From the NCBI GenBank assembly GCA_039090855.1, contig CM077005.1, positions 72,598,607 through 72,662,606 on the forward strand: a DNA stretch of 64,000 nucleotides, written 5' to 3'. The stretch is from Macrothele yani (lineage: Eukaryota > Arthropoda > Arachnida > Araneae > Macrothelidae). A program made the position numbers and the translations under genes. The notes under the pieces were generated by a model, which was given only the letters and a program-made list of their open reading frames with translations, ran no database searches and was not told the DNA's origin. Position 1 is the stretch's first letter. Each line of letters opens with the position of its first letter. Shown piece by piece: positions 43,536 through 53,040 of the stretch.

Positions 43536-43702
43536 TTTTTTTATCGTGCCTAATTTAGGGCCACTGGTTCCAGGGAAGAGAGAGAGAGAGAGACAACTAA
43601 TGCTGTAAGACAAATACAACATCCATGCGTCACCGGGATTTGAAACCGGTCCCAACTAGGACTAAAGGCCAGAAGCCAGTGCTTAGACCACTGCGCACCG
43701 GT
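43532..43702 (-). mobile_element. SINE-A fragment without tail
   Basis: Starts at taatttagggccactggttc after a T run, with a gagagagaga expansion, and runs to the tRNA head (ctgcgcaccgg). The 3' tail is missing. Confidence 0.82.
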
Positions 43703-43709
43703 GAGTATT

Positions 43710-45003
43710 ACGCTTGTTTAATAGATCTGTTGTTTCTAAGAAAATAAGGCTTACTCTCGAAACCGAACAACTGCTGCCATTCTGTGTGAGTGTCTGAAAA
43801 TATTTCAAATTGGGAATGGTTCGTAAAGCTGTATGCTTCAAGGGTTAAGGTTAAATTCACCCTGTTTCAAATGCAGACATCGTGAAACTGATAAAACGTC
43901 TAGGACATTAGCAAAATTTCTATTTCGTTTCTCTGCTTCTCGAAGCACCAGTTGTTTCTGATAAATTCAAAATATTTTCCTGTGATAAATTCAAATGTTT
44001 TCCTGTGTGCTTGTGATTATGGCACGCGCAAGAACTGCGAGTTGGAATTTAAATAATCTCTTTTATACATGAGATCTTCATTATATGTTTCTCCATGTAT
44101 AAATTATGCAAATACTGTAAGAAGTAACCTAAGTAGTTATTAAATATACCATTTGACTTCGTATATTGTCACTTAATGTACCTAAGCCCATGCATTGCAC
44201 TCAATGTTTTAGTTAACCGATGTTTTTTTTAATTTTTCACTTTTGTCGGTTTTTCACTTTAAATATTCTTTTCACATATCCTCTTAAAATAGGCAGAATG
44301 AGGATTTTGATGTAATTCGCTTTTCCTATATTTGTTTATCACTTATTTTCAGTTGGATGCGACCCAGGGAGTAAGGTATATAATTCATTTTTTATGAGAC
44401 CAACGAAACTACAGTATTTTAAATGTTTTAAAGTTCTTGATTTATTCAAATTGTTTGCCGGAACAACAGTTGCTTAAATAAACAATAGTACTTAATTATA
44501 CAGCCTGGAGTGAATCATTTGAGGAAGTAAATTCACCTGATACAGTAATAACAATTTTCTTTTACTCCATTGCGACAGTCGAAGTAGAGCTTCACGGAAA
44601 CGGAATCACAGTTTATCTTTGAATAACTACAAGGATTATCAGATTCAATCATATTATCAATCTTGTAAATTAAATGTATGCAGCTTACATATCATCACGA
44701 AAATATGCCGCATAAATTCAATCAGTAAATTACCTTTCGTCCTACATACACACCACATATCTTTCCCCCTCGGCGCGGCATTTTATTCACTTACGACTTA
44801 CTGTCAGACGTTGCCAGAAAGTATAAGAAATTTGGAGAAGTTTACCTGCCATGCAGATGTAATATTATACAGAACAGAAACACGCACACTTAAAGAGGTA
44901 ACATAGAGGTATACGTCTTGAAACCTATTCTTCAAAAGCATTTTTAATCACATTTATGATTTTAAATTCAAGGGATCGTGAGTATGCATAATGAGTAATT
45001 TTG
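43710..45003. other. AT-rich spacer with one repeat copy
   Basis: Holds the second copy (44270-44395) of the direct repeat seen at 43411-43535. A 95-codon frame at 44619-44906 has no recognisable family. Confidence 0.5.
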
Positions 45004-45216
45004 AAATGAATAGGTGTATCTGAATAGATTTCTTGTGCAGATTCCGAAAATGACCTTCAAAATTCCGTATCACGTCAAGTTTTTTTCACAAATGACGGAA
45101 ATGTGAAAATTAAAAAATACGTTATTTTTTAATGACATTGTTATATGGCAACGTTTGTAACGTGTGAAAATGTTCTCTGGAGGGACGGAATGATTGTTTA
45201 AGGAACAGATAAATAT
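45004..45216 (+). repeat. Left long terminal inverted repeat
   Basis: Pairs with 47153-47365. Both include the internal blocks gattccgaaaatgacc, cacgtca and gtgtgaaaatgttctctgg. Confidence 0.93.
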
Positions 45217-45457
45217 AATTTTATATAGCTGATAATGGAAATGCAACTGTTTTATATGTATGACGTCGCGATTTGCGCCACTCACAAAGGCGGAACATGA
45301 GAATGTTATCTTGGCACGGCAGTATGACTCATACCTCACGCCACTGCTCCCTTCTTTCTATTGGTCACATGTGGCGCCATTCGGGGTAGATCTTGTTACA
45401 CTAGTCAGTGCAAAGAAGGGACTGGCCCCGTTCGGTTGTTTCTTTGTTTTGTGTGCA

Positions 45458-47082
45458 ATGGCTTCACGTGGTTGTGTAAATCATCCAGACATATTTTGCT
45501 ACATATGTGGCTGTTATACGACAGGAAAAAAACAGAGGCAAAATATTACGCCTTTCGTGAAAAATGCTTATTTTCAATACTTCGGCATTAAACTAGCAGC
45601 TCAGGACAAAGTTTGGTCTCCTCACAATGTGTGCCGTGCATGTGTGGAGGGGTTGAGGAACTGGAAAAGTGGAAAATTGGCATCAATGCCGTTCGGTGTA
45701 TCCATGGTGTGGCGTGAGCCAAAAAATCACAGTGACGACTGCTACTTCTGCACAGTGAATATCGTGGGCCATACCAGAACCAGTAAGCGTAACATTGTGT
45801 ATCCCAATATCTCATCTGCCATAAGACCAATGCCTTATAGTTAATCCATCCCTGTGCCATCCCCGTCCAATATCAAGCCCCCAACAGACGGTGGTACAAG
45901 TGATGAGATGTACCAACCGGACAGCTTGGAGAATGAAACCCCAGTGCCATTTACCCAGCATGAACTGAATGATTTGGTTCGTGATCTGAATTTACCTAAA
46001 GACGCAGCAGAGCCTTTAGGATCACAACTTCAGGAAAAGAATTTACTATGTCCTAATACGAGATTCTCCTGGTACAGACACCGAGAAGCATATTTGGTTC
46101 CGTGTTTTGCTGAGGAAGGCGGTTTGGTATATTGTCGAGACATTCCGGCAGTCATGAAATACTTCAGCATTAATTACAATTCAGGACAGTGGAGGTTGTT
46201 CATAGATACCAGCAGGTCTAGTTTAAAAGGTGTTTTATTACACAATACTAACATCCATCCATCCATTCCAGTAGCACATTCTGTGACTTTGAAAGAGACA
46301 TACGAGAACCTCAAATTACTGCTGGAAAGTGTGCAGTACAAGTTTCATGAATGGTCTTTTTGCGGGGATTTCAAGGTGATTGGAATATTGCTCGGCCAGC
46401 AAGCTGGCTACACCAAATTTCCTTGCTTTTTGTGTGAATGGGACTCCAGAGAAAGGACGGAACATTAGGTTCGGCAGCAGTGGCCAGTCAGAAGTACATT
46501 CACACCTGGCAAAAAAAGCATTGTTTCACTTCCACTGGTTGATCCCTCGAAAATACTGTTGCCACCTTTACACATCAAACTTGGCTTAATGAAGCAATTC
46601 GTGACAGCTTTACGCAGGGACAGTAAATGTTTTCAGTATCTTGGAGGTAAGTTTCCATCAATCACGTCTGAAAAAGTAAAGCTGGCATTTTCATAGGCCC
46701 TCAAATACGAAAATTAATGGCAGACAACATATTCGAGGAAACCATGAGTGAGTGCGAATTGCGAGCATGGACTGCATTTAGAAATGTGGTATACAACTTT
46801 TTGGGGAACACGAAGGCTTCAAATTACACCACTTTAGTCGAGGACATGCTGGAATCCTATGAACTGCTTGGTTGCAACATGAGCGTCAAAGTTCACTTTC
46901 TTCATGCTCATCTAAATGACTTTCCTAACAATCTTGGTGATTTTTCGGAAAAACATGACGATCGCTCCCATCAGGGTATTAAAGGAATGGAAAAGAGATA
47001 CCAAGGAAGGTGGACTGTACATATGATGGCCGATTATTGTTGGATGTTGAACAGAGACTGTACGGACGCACGCCGAAGATAA
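45458..47082 (+). pseudogene. Transposase-like protein of the 45-kb element: zinc-binding N-terminus plus RNase-H-like core?
   Basis: From the ATG at 45458 (MASRGCVN) one frame runs on with a TAA at 45842-45844, a TAG at 46466-46468 and a one-base shift near 46680. The N-terminal ~110 residues hold three Cys pairs (CYIC, CRAC, CYFC) and MPFGVSMVWREPKNH, probably zinc-binding. A linker with KPPTDGGTSDEM follows. Next come WRLFIDTSRSSLKGVLLHN and WSFCGDFKVIGILLGQQAGY, then TKFPCFLCEWDSRER. After the shift, VKVHFLHAHLNDFPNNLGDF leads to RYQGRWTVHMMADYCW. I remember this as a widespread, uncharacterised arthropod multicopy protein. The Asp residues in FIDTS and CGDFK are plausible metal ligands (inference). 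Its place inside long inverted termini supports a transposase role. Confidence 0.72.
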
Positions 47083-47152
47083 TCCAAAAAGAGGAAGTTT
47101 GAAGGGGAGCCCAGTGGCGAATGTTACGTATGTTTGCTTTTGAATATATATT

Positions 47153-47365
47153 TATGTTTATCTATTCCTTAAACAATCATTCCGTCCCTCCAGAGAACAT
47201 TTTCACACGTTACAAACGCTGCCATATAGCAATGTCATTAAAAAATAACGGTTTTTTAAATTTTCACATTTCCGTCATTTGTGAAAAAACCTGACGTGAT
47301 ACGGAATTTTGAAGGTCATTTTCGGAATCTGCGCAAAAAATCCATTCAGATACACCTATTCATTT
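47153..47365 (-). repeat. Right long terminal inverted repeat
   Basis: Complement of the left arm with about ten differences, mostly single-base transitions and A/T-run lengths. Confidence 0.93.
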
Positions 47366-48683
47366 GAAAACAACAGAAAAACGTTGAAAAATTGCAGATC
47401 AGTGTTATCGATAGTGAGAAATTGTTTTTGACGGGTGTGACGTATATTCTAAATTAACTTTCCTTTTTAATTTCTTTCCCTATGTAAATCTTGAGTTTAT
47501 TCCCACTTATACTTCACTCTTAACGTGATATCTTTTCTCTCAAACGAATACTGTTGGCAACATAATTGAGGTTGAATGAACGTGACGTATGCCTGATATA
47601 AGATAAGAACGAGAGATAAAAACGACGACTAAACTGTTGCTGGGCGAGCGTTGCTTGGAGAAGTGTTGCAAGTTGAGCGTTGTGTTGTAGAGCGTTGTGT
47701 TAAGAGCTGTGTGATGTGTGGAGAGTTTAATGCGAAGTACTATGTGATGTTATGATTTGTTTTGGAAGTGCTACATCCTGAATAAAGCATCTTTTTTGTA
47801 AGTTTGACTTCTGTTGTTTACATGTTTCGTCTGGCCATTCAGGTTTAATTTAGGAACTATTGGTTATGTTTTTTTTAAATAACGTAGAAGTAAGACAAGA
47901 CTTCTATGTCATACGGGGATCTAAGTGGATACATTGTTCCATTTCAGCGCTCTACGTCTTCCAAATTCTATTCCCCAAATATAATTAAAGTGATTCGATC
48001 TAAGATTTCGGACAGCTGGCGTGCACAAAAAAAGAGTACTCTTTGATTTTAATAAATCGCATAATACCAAAGGTAGAACACAGTCACTTTAATCTAACGC
48101 TACTTTTTGTGCTTTCTGACAGCACCTAGAACCAAGTTTACATGGTGTTTCAGCGAAATCTAAAACCTATATTCCCATAAAAAGTTTCGCAAAATATGAT
48201 GTGTAAGTTCTAGACTCCTTGGAGAATTTCTAAATACCCATACTTTCATTTATATCACATGCTGTAATTTTCCTGAGTTCTGCGAAGGAGTTTGTTCCTA
48301 ATACGTACACCAAACCTCCATCTGAGGGCAAGAACTTTTCTTCAGTACTTCCCATTCCAAAACACTCTCCCTAAAGTTTGTGTCTAACACGATAATACAT
48401 CTGGCTTCGATCCTCTATCACGATTTTCGATTCGTCTTCGTTTCTCCAGTAGAGAGGTCGGGGACGCCACACTCACTTGTTAAGTGCAGAGAACTCGTTC
48501 TTTAGCTTTTTAGTGACAAGGTTTTTTGTTCCACAAGAACGTTCGTCTTACACTTCTTCCAACACGCACATTCTTATTACTAGTTTAAAACAAATCATGC
48601 TAAGGAGGTGGAGAGTGAAAGTCATTTAAATTAAAACTAATTTCCACTTGTGTAATTAAACGTTTTCTAGGAAGCATAACATA
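47366..48683. other. Spacer; possible solo LTR inside
   Basis: 47552-47822 begins tgttggcaac and ends gttgtttaca, with an aataaa at 47781, as an LTR might, but no target duplication or partner was found. No coding family elsewhere. Confidence 0.35.
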
Positions 48684-49015
48684 TACACTGGTGTGCAATA
48701 ACTAAGAATTAAGCATATTTTAAGAAAGAGACATTATGCAACAAATAAAACGGGGAAGAAGGTTAATAAAATAAAGAACAGACGGCGTGGGAATATGCAA
48801 ATGTGGAGATGATGAAGCAATACCATTGGACGAACAATAATTGAAACAAAAGGCGAAGCAGCATGCTTGAGGAGTTGAGAAAGAGCTGCAAAAATGCAAA
48901 AAGTGACATTTCTTTTTGTCACTACGCCCTGAGAGTAGTAGAATTTATTTGACATTAAAACAGTATAGCAGAACGATTGACTTTGGCCTAAATCAATCGA
49001 TTATATCCAGACTTT

Positions 49016-49235
49016 TTTTTTTTTTTTGATTGGAAGTTTAACGACCACCGTGAACAACTCAATGGGCTATAAGAAATCGCCTGTCCCGAATGTAAGGCCA
49101 CTGGTTCCAGGGAAGGGAGAGTGCCAGTGCCATAACACAAACACAACATCCATACCTCACCGGTATTCGAACCCTGACACCTTCCGAACGAATGATCATA
49201 AGCCATCGCTTAGACCACTGCGCCACGAGGGCGGC
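49016..49235 (-). mobile_element. SINE-A copy inside Tc1 element H, 13-bp target duplication
   Basis: atatccagacttt is exactly repeated at 49003-49015 and 49236-49248 around a full-length copy. Confidence 0.94.
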
Positions 49236-49334
49236 ATATCCAGACTTTAGAGAAGGTACCAGAACACCGGAGATGTTAATCGTCAACCTGTGACAGGTTG
49301 TCCACGGATTACGACGACTCAGGATGATACTATA

Positions 49335-50677
49335 CTGTGCAAATTAATTGGGACAAAGTAAAAAATCATTCTTTTTTCCAAAACTATGCCTTTTTATCAT
49401 TTTATGCCTTGATATACACTGATAAGTACCTGTATTAGTATGAAGCATGTCCTCCTTTAGCAGAAATGACCTCTTGCATTTGTTTTGGCATTGACTCCGC
49501 TAATTGAGTGCACATATTTTTGACTTCATAATCGTCGAACCACACTTTTATAGCATTCGTTATCATGCGTTTTTTGGTTGTACAGTCCATTTTACCTAAA
49601 CGTCTCTTCAAAATATTCCACAAGTTTTCTATGAGATTTAAATCTGGTGAATTTCCAGGCCAATCAAGCAAATCAATTTGATTTTCCAGCATGAAATTCT
49701 TGACCAATTTCGAATTGTGACATGGGGCCAAGTCATGTTGAAATGTCCCGTCAAAAGTTTGCAAGAATGGAACAATCCTACGTTGTAATATTTCTACGTA
49801 CTTGGCTGAATTCATCATACCTTGAACAGGAACTGAGCTTCCAGTGCCATTTGATGTGAAAAAACCACAAAACAACTGTTTCAGAGGGTGTTTTACAGTT
49901 TGTTCGACATGCTCAGGTCTTAAGGGTTCACAGTTGCTTCGTCTAACGACATTTGCTTGGTAACCCTGCGCAAATAAATGAGTTTCATCACTGAAAATTA
50001 CCTTTTTCCAGTCCATGCTAAACGTTTTATCTTCATTTTCGCATTAAAATATTGTTTTTTCGTTGGTCTTCTTGCCTTCCAACCAACTTCCAAAAGCCTA
50101 CGGCGTACAGTTGAATCACTAACATCACAACCACTAGCCAATAAATCTCTTTAAAGGTCGGTGCTTGTTTTTTTTTTTTTTTTTGGGATTCATTTTACTA
50201 TTTCTAATTAGATATTTATCGGTTCGTGGAGTTGTATTTCGTTTTCTTCTACATTTACCTCTCCTTTTAGGAGACGATGATCCAGATGCATTGTATCGCG
50301 TAAGCAGTCGTTATACACTTGATTTGCCTACACTAACTGCAGGAGCGATATTTCTCACTGTCGAAGAAGTGTGATCCTTCAGAGCAATTATTTTTGCAAG
50401 CTTCCTTGGGGAAATATCCATTTTTCAATACACGAAAGCAACATGTACTCACAGAGAGCAAAAACTAACACCCACCTGACACACACGAAAGCTCACAACT
50501 GAAGCTGAAGTGCCTATTTGCTGTTTAAAACGGGTCAAACCACATTCTTACTATCAAGTTCTAACAGGCACACCGCCTCACAGCTGATAAAACCGGTTTA
50601 CGTGGGTGTCCGACATCAACTGGCTATCACATTACAATTCTGAGAACAAAATAGCTTGTCCCAATTAATTTGCACGG
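49335..50677 (-). mobile_element. Tc1-like element I nested in element H
   Basis: Inverted ends ctgtgcaaattaattgggac (49335) and ccgtgcaaattaattgggac on the complement of 50677. TA at 49333-49334 and 50678-50679. Length 1,343 bp. Confidence 0.94.
49435..50421 (-). pseudogene. Tc1-like transposase of element I, nearly complete
   Basis: The start is the ATG at 50419-50421 (MDISPRKLAKIIALKDHTSS), followed by a helix-turn-helix, a TAA after KSSV and a basic linker (RRGKCRRKRNTTPRTDKYL). An expanded A/T run at 50169-50184 shifts the frame. Then CDVSDSTVRRRLLEVGWKAR leads to the open 194-codon C-terminal frame: VIFSDETHLFAQG (first Asp), TFQHDLAPCHNS (second Asp) and NSPDLNLIENLWNILK (Glu, 34 residues later). 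All catalytic residues are present, making it one of the best-preserved cores here. The homopolymer slippage looks like the main lesion. Confidence 0.93.
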
Positions 50678-51589
50678 TATAGTAGGTATGGGACACTAAT
50701 AGCGAGACTTAACAGGTTGATGACAGCTCTGCTTGCTTCAGAGCTGTCTGTGGCTGGTGAACCATCTGCTTCAAGGCAAACAGTATACATATGACTCAAC
50801 AAACAAGGACTGTACACGAGAAGACTTGCAGTTTGTATCCCATTCACTACATCAGCAAGAAATGATAGAGTACTGTGGTGCTGACAACACTGAACCTCGG
50901 ACGAAAATAAATGGGCCAATGTCTTTTTCTGCGATGAATCCAGTTTCCGTCACGAAAGTAACAGCCGTCATGCTCTCATCTGCAGAGAACCTTGAACCGG
51001 TTATTCCCCCGGAAACATACCAGAAATGGACTATTACAGAGGTGGTGTTGTACTTGTCTGGATTGGCTTTATGGCTAACGGGGGCCATGTATATTCTGGT
51101 GGAACTTTAAACAGGTCGGAGGTACAGAGACGAAGTCTTTGATCTCTAAATGAGGCTTTTGGGGTTCTGTTGGTACAAATTTCCTGTTCATGGACGATAA
51201 CGCGAGACCTCAAACAGCTGCTACTGTCGATGAATTTCTGGAACGAGATGATATTCACCGTATGCCATGGTCAGAGCATTTCCCAGACCTTAACCCAATA
51301 GAGCATATGTGTGATACATCGGGGAAACGCATTGCAGGTCATCAACCTCCTGCCAGATCTATCGAGGAACTCTTATCTCTTATTTTTCAGGAGTGGGATT
51401 TTCTGCTACAGAGTCTTCTTTTTTCCCTTTTCAACAACATGGAACATAGGTGTGACGTTTGTCTCTCTGTCTGTAAAAAATCGCCATACGCCTTACTAGA
51501 CCGTTGCACAAAATAAGAAACGTCTCCGGAAAATCACTGCTTTCTTCGCCATTTTGAACAATTAGTACGTTTTCCTGGTTCATAATTTT

Positions 51590-51808
51590 TTTTTTTTTGA
51601 TTGGAGGTTTAACGACCACCGTGAGCAACTCAATGGGCTATAAGCAGTCGCCCGTCCCTAATTTAGGGTCTCTGGTTCCAGGGAAGGGAGAGAGCCAGTG
51701 CCGTAAGACAAACACAACATCCATGCCTGACCGGGATTCGAACCCGGACCCCTTTACGGACGAATGATCAGAGGCCAGCGCCTTAGACCACTGCGCCACC
51801 GGAGCGGC
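51590..51808 (-). mobile_element. SINE-A copy inside Tc1 element H, 12-bp target duplication
   Basis: gttcataatttt is repeated at 51578-51589 and 51809-51820. The sequence is close to the family consensus, so it is young. Confidence 0.94.
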
Positions 51809-51910
51809 GTTCATAATTTTCATTTATATGATTTGTACTGCGCATTTAACACCTTTTCTTAATTATGGGACACCAGTGTATACAGCATAAAGCTAGTGTA
51901 AACATAGGGT

Positions 51911-52130
51911 GCCGCCCCGGTGGCACAGTGGTCTAAGGCGCTGGCCTCAGATCATTCGTCCGTAAGGGGTCCGGGTTCGAATCCCGGTCAGGCATGGATG
52001 TTGTGTTTGTCTTACGGCACTGGCTCTCTCCCTTCCCTGGAACCAGTGACCCTAAATTAGGGACGGGTGACTGCTCATAGCCCATTGAGTTGCTCACGGT
52101 GGTCGTTAAACCTCCAATCAAAAAAAAAAA
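51911..52130 (+). mobile_element. SINE-A copy, near-consensus, 10-bp target duplication
   Basis: aacatagggt at 51901-51910 and 52131-52140. Complete A box (tggcacagtggtctaagg), B box (ggttcgaatcc), body and A tail. One of the least diverged copies in the window. Confidence 0.95.
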
Positions 52131-52439
52131 AACATAGGGTAGCAGTTAAGGGCGAAATATCATAATTTTAATAATCTTTTTAGCAGGACAGATGTGACTG
52201 CTTTCCATACGTTAAAATGTAGCTCTGTTGGACGTGTTGAACGACAGCTGCACTCCAATGTCGACCTGAACAGGTATTCTGTTAAGGATAAATTATTTTA
52301 ATTGTCATTAATGAGAGCAATGTGCTTGGAAAAACTTCGACATTTCTGATAGTTTCTTTTTCAATTTAAATACACTCATCTTACCTCCATATTTTGAACG
52401 GCGATGGAGACATTTTTTGAAATTCGGTTTCTTATTTGC

Positions 52440-52626
52440 TTGTTTGTTTGGGGTTTAATGACAACCGTGAGTAACTCGATGGGTGTAATAAGTCGCCGGC
52501 CATAATTTAGAAACACTGGTTCCAGGGAAGAGAGAGTGAGTGCCGTAAGACAAACACAGCATCCATGTCTAACCGGGATTACAACACGAACCCATCTCGG
52601 ACGAACTGTCAGTAGCCAGCGCTTAG
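52440..52626 (-). mobile_element. Old SINE-A copy, tail and body part; split by the element to its right
   Basis: Tail (ggggtttaatgacaaccgtg), diverged body and the start of the tRNA head up to gccagcgcttag, where it stops abruptly. The missing head end reappears at 55329-55357. Confidence 0.82.
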
Positions 52627-52655
52627 TTTCAAAATCGCTTTATTGAAAACCTATA

Positions 52656-52978
52656 TGGTACATGGAAAATGAATAAAGTACAGTATGTGGAAGCGTGGGA
52701 AGTCATGAGCATATGACAAGGAGCAATACGTAACAAAAACGAAAAGAAATATCTGGGAATCGATCATATAGGAGATGTGGGCACACAGGCCGCAGTAGGT
52801 GTGATGCGGAAGAAGCAAAATGGTACATGAAAAAATGTAGGACAAATACATAATGTAGACACATAGGAAGTCATGAGCATATGACACGGAGCTATACAGA
52901 AATCGTAAGGAAACATTCGTGTAAGAATATCGCATAGAAGACGGGGGCACGCAGGCCGCAGCGAAGAGGATGCGGATG
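52656..52978 (-). repeat. Two ~160-bp tandem repeats in the retroelement 3' region
   Basis: 52656-52818 and 52819-52978 share ggaagtcatgagcatatgac, then ggcac(a/g)caggccgcag and gatgcgga blocks. A partial third start (tggtacaaac) follows. Confidence 0.75.
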
Positions 52979-53040
52979 GTACAAACATCAGGGAGAACGT
53001 GGGATACAAACAAATACACAGGACAAAAATCAGGACATAA

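Larger units (their letters stand above)
45004..47365 (+). mobile_element. DNA-transposon-like element with ~210-bp inverted termini, unassigned superfamily
   Basis: The arms 45004-45216 and 47153-47365 are reverse complements at about 95% by eye (ends aaatgaataggtgtatctga). Between them lies one plus-strand reading frame of about 540 codons. The flanks differ on the two sides and I could not define a target duplication. The long, highly similar arms contrast with the short 20-30-bp ends of the Tc1/mariner copies in this window. Confidence 0.88.
49249..51480 (+). pseudogene. Tc1-like transposase of element H, split
   Basis: Before the inner Tc1: RSGDVNRQPVTGCPRITTTQ, the linker after the helix-turn-helix domain. 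After it (from 50700): NRLMTALLASELSVAGEPSA and RQTV continue that domain. The catalytic motifs are NVFFCDESSFRHESNS (first Asp, near 50920), FLFMDDNARPQTA (second Asp, near 51195) and FPDLNPIEHMCD (Glu, near 51295). The conserved Trp after the Glu is Cys. Stops and frame changes occur between the first and second Asp. All three catalytic residues survive, yet the gene is physically interrupted by a 1.34-kb insertion. Confidence 0.85.
48686..51878 (+). mobile_element. Tc1-like element H, 3.2 kb because of three later insertions
   Basis: Inverted ends cactggtgtgcaataactaa (48686) and cactggtgtcccataattaa on the complement of 51878. TA at 48684-48685 and 51879-51880. Removing two SINEs and one inner Tc1 leaves about 1.4 kb, a normal Tc1 size. 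Confidence 0.88.

Noticed and set aside
51911..51995. tRNA gene (serine/leucine-like head)
   Set aside because: It is the head of a SINE with target duplication, one of about 20 copies.
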